Source: Xanthobacteraceae bacterium
Lineage (GTDB): Bacteria; Pseudomonadota; Alphaproteobacteria; Rhizobiales; Xanthobacteraceae
NCBI GenBank assembly: GCA_019454205.1
Contig: CP075369.1
Location: 558,001-622,000 of the forward strand
Length of the DNA: 64,000 nucleotides
Direction of reading: 5' to 3'
The notes under the pieces were generated by a model. It searched no databases, had not been told where the DNA came from, and saw nothing but the letters and a program-made list of their open reading frames with translations. Position numbers and translations under genes: made by a program. Of the stretch, positions 18,034 to 26,694 are shown one piece after another. Numbering within the stretch: the stretch's first letter is position 1; every line of letters starts with the position of its first letter.

Positions 18034-19064
18034 CTCTCGGTATGCTGATGGCCGGCCATTCCGATCCGTTCGTACATGCAAAACAGGCCGCTTTCGCCGA
18101 AGAACTAGGGTTTACTGACGTCTGGATGGCCGACGAGCGTTTTTATCGCGAGGTCTACTCGTTGTTGACCGTGATCGCGATGCAAACAAAAAGCATCAAT
18201 ATCGGGCCCTGCGTAACAGATCCTTTTTCTCGTCATCCCGCACTTACTGCGATGGCAATTCATACTCTCGATGACATCTCAAGAGGTCGCGCGATTTTGG
18301 GAATGGGTGCAGGGGTGTCTGGCTTTGCAGAGATGGGCACTCCGAGGCCGAAGCCTGTGAGGGCCATCAGGGAGTCGATCGAGCTTTTTCGAGCGATTTC
18401 CAAGGGAAACGAAGTCTCATATGACGGCGAGATAATTAAGTTCGACGCCGGCAAGTTGGGTTTCAAGCCCACGCGAGAACAGCTTCCCGTATGGATTGCT
18501 GGAAATGGCCCGCAGGTTCAGCAACTGGGTGCAAAGATTGCCGACGCCGTCATTATGGAGGCGTGTGGCAATGCGCTTGAAGCGCAAGCCTTTTCAAACA
18601 GAGTCAAAGAGGCCGCAACCAGCGTGGGTCGAGCGTCCGGTGACGTCCGTTTGATAGCCCGGCTAAATATATCACTGAGTGACAATGTACCTGACGCGTA
18701 CGACGCGTTGCGTTTGCGCGCCGCACGTACATTGGCGTCGGGCAGAACTCATTTTGATACTCTAGAGTCTCAAGGTTTAGGGATCCCCGCTGGGATAAGA
18801 GAGAAGGTCGCTCACGTTCACTACAAGGAAGGCGCTGCTCCTTACGAAGCAATTAAATCAGATATTTCGAACGACATGATCAAGGCGATTTCTTTGGTAG
18901 GCAGTCCAGCCGATATCAAGAGTCAGCTAGTGTCACTATTCAAGGCAGGAATAAACGGCGTTATCCTGTCTGCACTTCCAGCAAAAGGCTTGACTGCGGA
19001 ACGAACGCTAGAACGCTTTGTCTTGGAAGCGTGGCGACCGGCGCTTCAGCAGATGATGAGCTGA
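18030..19064 (+). CDS. LLM-class oxidoreductase, probably F420-dependent (LLM-1)
   Basis: The 344-residue protein is a luciferase-like TIM barrel with FAEELGFTDVWMADERF near residue 25, the core AILGMGAGVSGFAEMG near 90 and LPVWIAGNGPQ near 155. The N-terminal half resembles methylene-tetrahydromethanopterin reductase and other F420 enzymes, whereas FMN-dependent monooxygenases share only the general fold. The presence of F420 synthesis genes in the same island supports F420 as cofactor, but FMN cannot be excluded. It overlaps the DUF917 stop by 4 bases. Its closest relative in the window is the enzyme at 51900, which shares DERFFRDV and GIGAGISGFDAMG-like segments. The hydride acceptor is unknown. 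Confidence 0.78.
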   Translation: MTLGMLMAGHSDPFVHAKQAAFAEELGFTDVWMADERFYREVYSLLTVIAMQTKSINIGPCVTDPFSRHPALTAMAIHTLDDISRGRAILGMGAGVSGFAEMGTPRPKPVRAIRESIELFRAISKGNEVSYDGEIIKFDAGKLGFKPTREQLPVWIAGNGPQVQQLGAKIADAVIMEACGNALEAQAFSNRVKEAATSVGRASGDVRLIARLNISLSDNVPDAYDALRLRAARTLASGRTHFDTLESQGLGIPAGIREKVAHVHYKEGAAPYEAIKSDISNDMIKAISLVGSPADIKSQLVSLFKAGINGVILSALPAKGLTAERTLERFVLEAWRPALQQMMS

Positions 19065-19068
19065 GCCA

Positions 19069-19917
19069 ATGAAATTTAATCTGCACGTAGCAAACTCCGT
19101 AGAGCACGCAATAGAGATCAGTTCTGGCCTGAAAGATGGTTGGAAATATGTGGCAGGAGGTACCGATCTTGTAATCCAGTTGCGCCGAGGCGTTCGAAAG
19201 AGCGAAGATTTGGTCGATATTTCCCGCCTTAGCTCGTTGCGCGAGATCGAAGTTAGTGATGACGCCATTAAAATTGGCGCCCTCTGTACTCACAAAGATA
19301 TTGAAACCAATCGTACGATTGAAAGGGAGTTTTCCGCACTTCAGGCTGCAGCCAGAGTAGTAGGGGGTCACCAGATTAGAAACGTCGGCACAGTGGGTGG
19401 GAATCTGGCAAATGCATCTCCCGCTGCGGACGTCGCAATAGCACTTTTGTCCTTGGACGCGACTATTCAAGTCAGGGGGCCTGAGGGCAGTCGCAAAGTT
19501 CCGATAGACCAATTATTTGTAAAATCGGGCGAAACGACTTTGCGGGCTGGCGAACTGATTGAGAGCGTACAGTTCAAGAGATTTGATGGTCGCAATCGAA
19601 GTGTTTTTCTGAAAGTTGGACGACGAAAGGCAATGGAGATTTCCGTTGTATCGGTAGCCGTCAATCTGGAAATTGATAGCGGCGGAACTTGCAGTAGCGC
19701 GCGCATATCCCTCGGAGCTGTTGGTCCAAGACCACGACGCGCAAAGATCGCTGAGCGTCTTATTGAGAAAAAGAAGTTGGATACAGAGTTGATAAAGCTC
19801 GCCGCCGCGCAGGCTAAGTCCGAATGTAGTCCACGTTCGGATTCGCGCGCGTCCGCAGAATATCGAACGCGAGTTGTCGAAGGCCTAGTTGGCCGAGCCT
19901 TGTCCCAGTGCTTATAG
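19069..19917 (+). CDS. Mo hydroxylase A, FAD-binding subunit
   Basis: The 282-residue CoxM/XdhB-like medium subunit has the FAD loop VAGGTDLVIQ near residue 30 and GGHQIRNVGTVGGNLANASP near 100, both contacting FAD. A C-terminal CO-dehydrogenase flavoprotein domain follows. It passes electrons from the iron-sulphur subunit to an acceptor. It lies 4 bases after the LLM gene and just before the iron-sulphur and Mo subunits, giving the order FAD, FeS, Mo, as in set E at 58258. Unlike the fused FAD domains in this window it has no cysteine insertion. Confidence 0.88.
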   Translation: MKFNLHVANSVEHAIEISSGLKDGWKYVAGGTDLVIQLRRGVRKSEDLVDISRLSSLREIEVSDDAIKIGALCTHKDIETNRTIEREFSALQAAARVVGGHQIRNVGTVGGNLANASPAADVAIALLSLDATIQVRGPEGSRKVPIDQLFVKSGETTLRAGELIESVQFKRFDGRNRSVFLKVGRRKAMEISVVSVAVNLEIDSGGTCSSARISLGAVGPRPRRAKIAERLIEKKKLDTELIKLAAAQAKSECSPRSDSRASAEYRTRVVEGLVGRALSQCL

Positions 19918-19937
19918 CTTCGCAGATGGTTGGCAAA

Positions 19938-20408
19938 ATGTTTGAACTGAGCATCATCGTTAACGGCGAGAAGTGGCAAGTCAAAGCGAGTGGGACTGAG
20001 ACTTTGCTCGAAGTCTTGCGCAAGGATCTGGCGCTCACTGGCACTAAATCAAACTGTCTGGAGGGCGAGTGTGGTGTATGTGCCGTTCTGGTGAATGGTC
20101 GTACCGTAAATTCCTGCATCCTCCTCGCCGTCCAGTGTGAAGGTGCCGAAATAACAACGATCGAGGGAATGGCCACGGATGAAGGGTTACATGCACTTCA
20201 ATCCGCTTTTCTGGATCACGGCGCGGTTCAATGCGGTTATTGTATCCCAGGCATGATCATGACCGCCGCGGGCTTTCTTAAAGAAAACCCATCGCCCACA
20301 CCGGACGAAATTCGCGAAGGAATCTGCGGCACTCTTTGCCGCTGCACCGGATACAAGAAGATCGTCGAAGCAGTACATCATGCCTCGCAGAATATGGGTG
20401 TGAAATGA
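19938..20408 (+). CDS. Mo hydroxylase A, [2Fe-2S] subunit
   Basis: The 156-residue small subunit has a plant-type ferredoxin cluster (CLEGECGVC plus a later Cys, residues about 40-65) and the helical-domain cluster with CGYCIPGMIM and CGTLCRCTGY. These are the two [2Fe-2S] centres of the xanthine dehydrogenase family. The ATG at 19938 gives the family N-terminus MFELSIIVNGE; an earlier ATG at 19926 is possible. The stop overlaps the Mo-subunit start (ATGA). It is more like the iron-sulphur subunit at 59126 than the other three in the window. Confidence 0.9.
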   Translation: MFELSIIVNGEKWQVKASGTETLLEVLRKDLALTGTKSNCLEGECGVCAVLVNGRTVNSCILLAVQCEGAEITTIEGMATDEGLHALQSAFLDHGAVQCGYCIPGMIMTAAGFLKENPSPTPDEIREGICGTLCRCTGYKKIVEAVHHASQNMGVK

Positions 20409-22669
20409 GCGCTCAACCCCAAGTGTTCGATGTTGTTGGCAAGCGTCTAAATCGTTTGGACGGTGCTGGAAAAGTTACGGGGGCAGCTGTTTACGCGTCC
20501 GATTTTGCTTTACCTGGAATGCTGTATGGCCGCGTTTTGCGAAGCCCACATGCTCATGCAAAGATTTTGAGGGTTGACACAACCGCCGCGCGATCCATGC
20601 CTGGCGTTCGGGCGATCGTTACGGGCAGCACTCAAAAATTGAATCGCTTTGGAAATTTCATCAAGGATTTTGAAGTTTTTGCGTCCGATCGCGTATATCA
20701 CGTTGGGCAGGCAATTGCCGGCGTTGCAGCGGACAGCGAATACGCTGCTGAACAGGCTGTGAAGGCCATTGTTGTAGATTATGAAGAGTTACCGGCCGTA
20801 TTTGATCCGGTTACCGCTCTTCGTAGCGACGCATCTCTCGTGCACCCAAACTGGAAAGAGCTGAAGGCTGCGCCAATCATTTCGCGCGATGCTAATCGCT
20901 GCGGCCGAACAGTGATCAAGGTAGGTGATGTCGAAGAGGGGTTTCGGAATAGCTATCGAGTTTATGAGCATGTTTTTAGAACAAGCCCGGTTCATGCCGG
21001 TTATACTGAGCCGCGTGTCGCGGTAGCGCAGTGGACGGACAGCGATAAGGCGACCGTATGGTGTAACGCGCAGCTGTTGTTCGATACGCAGAGTGCACTT
21101 GCGGAAATCTTTGGCATACCGCCCTCTCACATCCGAGTTGTCGTACCGGGTATCGGAGGAGGCTTTGGAGGAAAGCTCCGACTAGGAATGGAGCACTACG
21201 CAATGGTGTTAGCGCGCGCCGCGAAGCGTGCAGTGCGGGTAATGTCAACGAGCGAGGAAGAGCTAACAGCAGCGCTTTTTCGTCAGCCAGCGACAATAGA
21301 ATTGAAAACCGGCGTCGATCGAGATGGCCATATAATCGCGAAGAAGGGGCGAGTCATTGTTGACTCAGGCGCTTGTTCTGGATCGGGACCGCTAGTTGCG
21401 TCTACCGCAACGATGATTCTGGCAGGACCTTACAAGTTGCCGAATGCTGAATTGGAAGGCATTGCGGTTTATACGAACAATCACCCGAACGGTTCAGTAC
21501 GTGCGCCGTCAGGACCAATGCCTAACTTCGCTACAGAGTCTCAGATGGATATGATCGCCGACGACTTAGGCATCGATCCGCTCGAATTGAGAAAGCGAAA
21601 CATTCTGCGCGAGGGCGATGTCGCCGTGAATGGTCAGAAGATGACCGCGGTAGGTCTTGAAGAATGTCTAGACAAAGCAGCGGCCTCGATCGACTGGAAT
21701 TCCAGAAAGCCTGAGCAAAACCGCGGAAAGGGATTGGCGTGCGGCTGGTGGATGACGTCTCGCGGTTCTTCCGGAGCATATCTGAAGTTGATGCAGGACG
21801 GCACGCTGACGATGATGGTCGGCGTTGTTGAAATGGGTACTGGCGCTTTGACTGGTGCCGCGCAGGTTGTCGCGGAAGAACTAAAAATCCCAGTCACTGA
21901 TATTAATGTCGTTAGTGCAGACTCTCTCACGACACCTTACGACTTTGGCTCGCAAGGTAGCCGCACAATGTTTGCGGTCGCCAATGCATCGCGTGAAGCT
22001 GCCCGCGAGCTTATTGCAAAAATGAGGGAGCGCGCTGCCAAATCGTTGGGCGCCGAAGCGCAGTCACTTCAGATGCGAGAAAAAGCATTTTGGAGCGGCG
22101 AGAAAAAACTCACGTTTGCGGAGTTGGCCACACAAGCCAATGCAGGTGGCGGCGGGCTCATTGCAGAAGCAACCTATATCGCGCCGGCGGTCGAGCATGA
22201 TGCATCTAGAGTGCAGAACCATTTTTCGCCAAGTTGGCCGTCCCCCAGCTTCCACGTTCATGCAGTCGATGTTTCAATTGACCAAGTCTTGGGTGAAGTG
22301 ACGATTAATCGATATGTCGTAGCTCAAGACGTCGGCTACGCGATCAATCCTACTTATCTAGAAGGACAACTGGAGGGTGGGGCAGTTCAAGGTGTGGGCC
22401 AAGCGCTTTTCGAAGAACTAATAATGGTGAAAGGCCATGTTCAGAACGGCAATCTAACGGACTACAAAATGCCGACGAGCATGGACGTTCCACCGATCGA
22501 AATTATCCTGGTAACTTACCCTTCTGTGACCGGACCTTACGGAGCGAAGGGAGTGGGCGAACCACCGTCGATTCAGCCGCCTGCAGCGGTCGCCAATGCC
22601 ATCGCTGCGGCATCAGGAAAGCGCATCACCAATCTTCCGATCACCGCTGAGAAGATATTGATGGCATGA
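20405..22669 (+). CDS. Mo hydroxylase A, molybdopterin-binding subunit
   Basis: The 754-residue large subunit binds molybdenum cofactor and hydroxylates a carbon, usually in an N-heterocycle or aldehyde, using water. The ammonium-transport-like N-terminal domain (about 20-130) is followed by GGGFGGK at about 251, where the cofactor oxo ligand is positioned. The C-terminal GAKGVGEPPS holds the catalytic Glu at about 718. It lacks the CO dehydrogenase active-loop signature AYxCSFR, having GSVRAPSGP instead. It closely resembles the large subunit at 59611. The start ATG at 20405 overlaps the stop of the previous gene. Substrate cannot be named. Confidence 0.9.
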   Translation: MSAQPQVFDVVGKRLNRLDGAGKVTGAAVYASDFALPGMLYGRVLRSPHAHAKILRVDTTAARSMPGVRAIVTGSTQKLNRFGNFIKDFEVFASDRVYHVGQAIAGVAADSEYAAEQAVKAIVVDYEELPAVFDPVTALRSDASLVHPNWKELKAAPIISRDANRCGRTVIKVGDVEEGFRNSYRVYEHVFRTSPVHAGYTEPRVAVAQWTDSDKATVWCNAQLLFDTQSALAEIFGIPPSHIRVVVPGIGGGFGGKLRLGMEHYAMVLARAAKRAVRVMSTSEEELTAALFRQPATIELKTGVDRDGHIIAKKGRVIVDSGACSGSGPLVASTATMILAGPYKLPNAELEGIAVYTNNHPNGSVRAPSGPMPNFATESQMDMIADDLGIDPLELRKRNILREGDVAVNGQKMTAVGLEECLDKAAASIDWNSRKPEQNRGKGLACGWWMTSRGSSGAYLKLMQDGTLTMMVGVVEMGTGALTGAAQVVAEELKIPVTDINVVSADSLTTPYDFGSQGSRTMFAVANASREAARELIAKMRERAAKSLGAEAQSLQMREKAFWSGEKKLTFAELATQANAGGGGLIAEATYIAPAVEHDASRVQNHFSPSWPSPSFHVHAVDVSIDQVLGEVTINRYVVAQDVGYAINPTYLEGQLEGGAVQGVGQALFEELIMVKGHVQNGNLTDYKMPTSMDVPPIEIILVTYPSVTGPYGAKGVGEPPSIQPPAAVANAIAAASGKRITNLPITAEKILMA

Positions 22670-23169
22670 CCATGCCGCCGCTTGATAAGAGTGTAACATC
22701 TATTTCAGGTAGCAAAATTAGCTTGTCGATTAATGGCGTCGATCGAGATCTGACGGTCGACATGCATGAGTCTCTTGCAGATGTTCTTAGAGACCATCTG
22801 CAATTGCGCGGCACGAAAATTGGTTGCAATAGCGGAGAATGTGGTGCCTGCACCGTGATCGTAGACGGTGCGTCAGTATGCTCTTGCGTTACATTGGCTT
22901 GTACGCTGCATGGGTCAAGCGTCACTACAATCGAAGGTCTCGCCAGAAGCGGAAAACCTCACGCTCTGCAACAAGCCTTCATCGAGCACGGTGGCTTTCA
23001 GTGCGGTTTCTGCACGAGTGGCATGATCATGTCTGCTTATGGGCTGCTATCGAAAAGAGAGCGGCCAACCGAAGAGGAAATCCGTACAGCTTTGCAAGGT
23101 AACGTCTGTCGTTGCACCGGGTATGTACAAATTCTACAAGCTGTGCGCGCGGCGGTCGCAGCTGAATGA
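22666..23169 (+). CDS. Mo hydroxylase B, [2Fe-2S] subunit
   Basis: The 167-residue subunit carries CNSGECGAC and CGFCTSGMIMSA with CRCTGY, the two [2Fe-2S] sites. It overlaps the previous Mo-subunit stop and is itself overlapped by the fused Mo/FAD gene (ATGA), so translation is coupled. Sequence detail (IGCNSGECGACTV) places it with the subunit at 50491, which serves the other fused enzyme, rather than with set A beside it. Electrons would pass from the Mo centre through it to the FAD part of the next protein. Confidence 0.9.
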   Translation: MTMPPLDKSVTSISGSKISLSINGVDRDLTVDMHESLADVLRDHLQLRGTKIGCNSGECGACTVIVDGASVCSCVTLACTLHGSSVTTIEGLARSGKPHALQQAFIEHGGFQCGFCTSGMIMSAYGLLSKRERPTEEEIRTALQGNVCRCTGYVQILQAVRAAVAAE

Positions 23170-26100
23170 AACAGCATTCTGAGGTAATTGGGCGTCGCAT
23201 TCCGCAGATCGAGGGGCAGACGAAGGTCAACGGCGAAGCCGAGTACACTCACGACGTCACGCTGCCGGGAATGCTTTATTGCGCGATTCTGCGCAGCCCT
23301 CATGCGGCAGCCGATATCTTAGAAATCAATCTTAAGCCAGCAATGGCGGTCCCAGGCATTGTAGACGCGGTCGTATCGTCGGATTTCAGCGGCGAGCGCT
23401 ATGTTAATTATGGCGCAGGCTATTCTGATCGCTATCCGCTGGCGACGGGTAAGGTGCGCTTTTACGGCGAGGAGGTCGCGGCCGTGGCCGCAGAGACTGC
23501 GCAATCCGCGTGGCTCGGCGTTCGCGCAATCTCAGTAAAATACCGAGAGCAAACGCCGGCTGTTACTACTGAGGCAGCGCTAGCATCCGGCGCGATTGAA
23601 ATACATCCTCGCAAAGAGAAGTTGCCAGCCAATGTGGCGCAAGCGGTCGACGTAAAGCTTGGCGATGTTGATGCGGGCTTCGAAGAAGCAGCTCTTGTTG
23701 TTGAAGGTCATTACGAGCACGGTGTTGTTTGGCCCGTTTGCATGGAAACGAATGCGGCAGTCGCATCTTTCGACAAGACAAGCGGAAAACTGGAGGTATG
23801 GTGCGGAACACAAGCGCCTTTCTTCGTGCGCAAAGAGCTGGCGCGTGTTCTCAAATTAGAACTTGCGAACATTATAGTGCGACCCGTCGCGATTGGCGGT
23901 GGATTTGGAGGTAAGTCGCAATCGCCTGAGCAAATCGCGATCGCGGCACTACTTTCCAAACGAACAGGCAGGCCAATCAAAATAGCGCTTTCCCGCGACG
24001 AAGAGTACATCGCCGGGAAGAGCGACCATGCCAAATCAATGTCACTCCGAACGGCGGTCGATCGCAGCGGAAACATTCTAGCGCGAACAGTCGATGCGAT
24101 TGTCGACAATGGCGCATACACCCATATGGGCCCCGTGTATGTTTCTGCACTGCGTCAGCGGATAGCGAATCTTTATCGTGTGGGCGCCGCGGGCGTACGC
24201 GCTAAACTCGTATACACAAACAAGCTTCCTGGCGGTTCCTACCGCGGGATGGGCGCTCCCGGCATCATTTGGGCGATTGAAAGCCAAATCGATGAACTGG
24301 CCGAGCAACTAAATATCGATCCAGTCGCCTATCGTATTCAAATCGCAAATCAGCCCGGTGATATTACTCCGCTTGGATGGAAGATCACGAGTTGCGGCCT
24401 CAGCGACTGTTTGCGTAAGGCATCAGAACGCATTGGTTGGACGGAGAAAAGAGGAAAGCTTCCACCGTTTCGGGGCATCGGTATTGCTTCGATGATTCAT
24501 CCAAGCGGCAGCGTGCTTTACGCCGAAGGCAATTTCTCGAACCTTGCCGTCGAGCTTGATGGCGAAGGGCATCTCACGATTTTTACCCAAACTGCCGATG
24601 CCGGCACTTGGCAGAACACGATTCTAGCGCAGCTCGTTGCTGAAACACTTGGCATCTCCACAGATAACATGTCGGTCGTTCATATGGATACCGAACATGC
24701 CCCAGACGATCTCGGCAGTGCTGCATCCCGCGTCACTTTCGTAACAGGTAATGCTGCGATTGCAGCCGGGAAGGAGCTCATATCCAAAATACGTACGAGA
24801 TTATCGCAGGAGTGGAACGTCGAAACTGAAAAAATTGAGTATCGAGTGGGCGCTTTCGTCCATCCTGACGATGCACGACGTGAATTGACGCTGTCACAGG
24901 CTGCCCAAAGGTTTGGATCACTCCGAGTAGAGGGCCATTACTCGATTGGGCTGGAACGACCCGATCCCGTAACGGGCTACGGAAATTACGCTGCTTCGTA
25001 TGCGTTCGGTGCGCAGGCGGTGGAAGTCGAAGTCGACCCAGGCACCGGCCATGTGACCATTTTGAATATTGCATCGGCGCAGGACGTAGGACGCGTTCTA
25101 AATCCGACCGCGCTCGAAGGTCAGACATATGGCGGCATAATGCAGGGCGTGGGCATGGCCCTCAGTGAAGATGTGGTCTTTGAGAACGGCCGGCCCGTAA
25201 ACCGCTCGCTTATCAATTATCGTGTCCCGCGGATCGCGGATACTCCGAATATCTTCATCGATTTCATCGAAACAAACGAAGCCCTTGGGCCATTCGGTGC
25301 AAAGGCCGCTGGCGAGCCAACAATTAATGCAACAGTCGCAGCAGTCGCGAACGCAGTTGCCGATGCGGTTGGTGTGCGATTCTACAAGTTGCCGATAACG
25401 CCAGAACGAGTGCTTGCGGCGATCGAAGCTAAGAAGAAGCGCGAACTTGCTCTGAAGCCCTATTTGAGACCTTTTAACGCAGAAGTCGCCGCGGTACGCA
25501 AAATCTATCCGGTAATGTTTCCGGTGATGAAGAAGGCTGGAAAACATCTAGCAAAGGTACGGCCACAAGTTCGTAAGTTTGAAACGTCAGTAGTCGACAC
25601 GATTGAAGAGGCGATTTTAGAAGCTTCGTCCGATAATAGCCGCTTTCTAGGCGGTGGTACGGACCTGTTACCGGGAATACGGCAGGGTGTGTACGGGCCG
25701 GAAAAGCTTATTTCGTACAGCAATATTCCCGGGGTGAAAGAAATTTCTGAGGACGAGCACTTCGTAAGTGTTGGCGCTGCAGTAACGCTCGATCAGCTTG
25801 TAAATGACAAGCTAATTGGAAAAAAGTTTCCGGGACTTGCAAGCGGCACATCGCTCATAGCAACTCAACAAATACGTAATCGTGCGACAGTCGCTGGCGA
25901 TCTTTGTCAGGAGAAGCGTTGCTGGTTCTTTCGATCGGCAACTCCTTGCTACCGCTTTTCCGGTCCGGCATGTCCTTGCTACGCCGTGCTCGGTGATAGC
26001 AGACATCATTCTATTCTTGGGGCGGGGCGATGTGCTGCGCCGTGCGTGGCCGATCTTGCACCGATGCTGTCGTGTCTTGGTGCTGAAGCGGTAACCGCTG

Positions 26101-26540
26101 GACCTGAAATGGCAAGAAGGATCCCGGTTGAGCAGCTGTATGTTTGGGCCGGAGAAACTGTCCTCGAGCCAGGAGAGCTGATCACGCGTATCGATATTCC
26201 GCAACCAAGTGAGAACTCCTCGTTCCACTATGAGAAGTATGCACGTTGGCGCGGCGATTTTGCTGAGGCATCCGCCGCGGTTCGGCTGATCGGGACGAAG
26301 GCGCGACTAATAGATGCAGCCATCCTGATGGGCGGTGTTGCGCCGATGCCGGCGCGAGCGGTTCACAGCGAGGAAGTTTTGCGCGGCGTATCATTGACAC
26401 CGGAGGCAATTGAGTCAGCCGCGTCAGCATCCGTTTTTGGAGCGCTGCCCATGAAAGACAATCGATACAAAGCCGCGCTCACCGTAAGCATCGTATCGCG
26501 CGCGATCACTGTCGCGGCGGAGCGTTTGCCACCTGCTTAG
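23166..26540 (+). CDS. Mo hydroxylase B: molybdopterin subunit fused to FAD subunit
   Basis: A 1124-residue fusion. Residues about 1-770 form a xanthine-dehydrogenase-type large subunit, with GGGFGGKS near 243 and the catalytic Glu in GAKAAGEPT near 715. A linker follows, then an FAD-binding subunit with LGGGTDLLPG near 828. At about 912-960 the FAD part holds a cysteine-rich insertion: CQEKRCWFFRSATPC, a C-x7-C-x-C, and later CAAPC. A comparable loop binds a [4Fe-4S] cluster in 4-hydroxybenzoyl-CoA reductase beta and E. coli PaoB. The usual arrangement is separate subunits, so the fusion is notable. It has a paralogue at 47096. It ends the DUF917 operon, 154 bases before an ABC importer operon. 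Confidence 0.88.
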   Translation: MKQHSEVIGRRIPQIEGQTKVNGEAEYTHDVTLPGMLYCAILRSPHAAADILEINLKPAMAVPGIVDAVVSSDFSGERYVNYGAGYSDRYPLATGKVRFYGEEVAAVAAETAQSAWLGVRAISVKYREQTPAVTTEAALASGAIEIHPRKEKLPANVAQAVDVKLGDVDAGFEEAALVVEGHYEHGVVWPVCMETNAAVASFDKTSGKLEVWCGTQAPFFVRKELARVLKLELANIIVRPVAIGGGFGGKSQSPEQIAIAALLSKRTGRPIKIALSRDEEYIAGKSDHAKSMSLRTAVDRSGNILARTVDAIVDNGAYTHMGPVYVSALRQRIANLYRVGAAGVRAKLVYTNKLPGGSYRGMGAPGIIWAIESQIDELAEQLNIDPVAYRIQIANQPGDITPLGWKITSCGLSDCLRKASERIGWTEKRGKLPPFRGIGIASMIHPSGSVLYAEGNFSNLAVELDGEGHLTIFTQTADAGTWQNTILAQLVAETLGISTDNMSVVHMDTEHAPDDLGSAASRVTFVTGNAAIAAGKELISKIRTRLSQEWNVETEKIEYRVGAFVHPDDARRELTLSQAAQRFGSLRVEGHYSIGLERPDPVTGYGNYAASYAFGAQAVEVEVDPGTGHVTILNIASAQDVGRVLNPTALEGQTYGGIMQGVGMALSEDVVFENGRPVNRSLINYRVPRIADTPNIFIDFIETNEALGPFGAKAAGEPTINATVAAVANAVADAVGVRFYKLPITPERVLAAIEAKKKRELALKPYLRPFNAEVAAVRKIYPVMFPVMKKAGKHLAKVRPQVRKFETSVVDTIEEAILEASSDNSRFLGGGTDLLPGIRQGVYGPEKLISYSNIPGVKEISEDEHFVSVGAAVTLDQLVNDKLIGKKFPGLASGTSLIATQQIRNRATVAGDLCQEKRCWFFRSATPCYRFSGPACPCYAVLGDSRHHSILGAGRCAAPCVADLAPMLSCLGAEAVTAGPEMARRIPVEQLYVWAGETVLEPGELITRIDIPQPSENSSFHYEKYARWRGDFAEASAAVRLIGTKARLIDAAILMGGVAPMPARAVHSEEVLRGVSLTPEAIESAASASVFGALPMKDNRYKAALTVSIVSRAITVAAERLPPA

Positions 26541-26640
26541 TGGGAGGCGTTTTCATTGTGCGACGCGGCAAAAAATTCAGCCACCGACTGCTTTGAAAAT
26601 AGCCTGAATCTACCACGGGAAACTTGACACGGGCTTGACA

Positions 26641-26681
26641 TGTATCAATAGTTGAGACGCAAAAGGAATTATTTGAGACAC
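26641..26681 (+). promoter_or_regulatory. 41-bp operator-like sequence, copy 2
   Basis: TGTATCA, three bases, GTTGAGAC and then a direct repeat TTGAGACAC 21 bases downstream repeat the layout seen at 16853-16893. Here it lies 13 bases before the start of the ABC substrate-binding gene, and the ribosome site GGAGGGG is outside it. The IclR gene three positions down this operon is the natural candidate regulator. Confidence 0.6.
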
Positions 26682-26694
26682 CGGAGGGGATGTC

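Noticed and set aside
19069..22669. CO dehydrogenase (coxMSL) as the identity of set A and the other Mo hydroxylases
   Set aside because: None of the five large subunits has the AYxCSFR active-loop signature; they read GSVRAPSGP, GSYRGMGAPG, AAFRSIGGPQ, GQYRGMGAPH and GSFRAPAGPQ. CoxG alone does not prove CO use.
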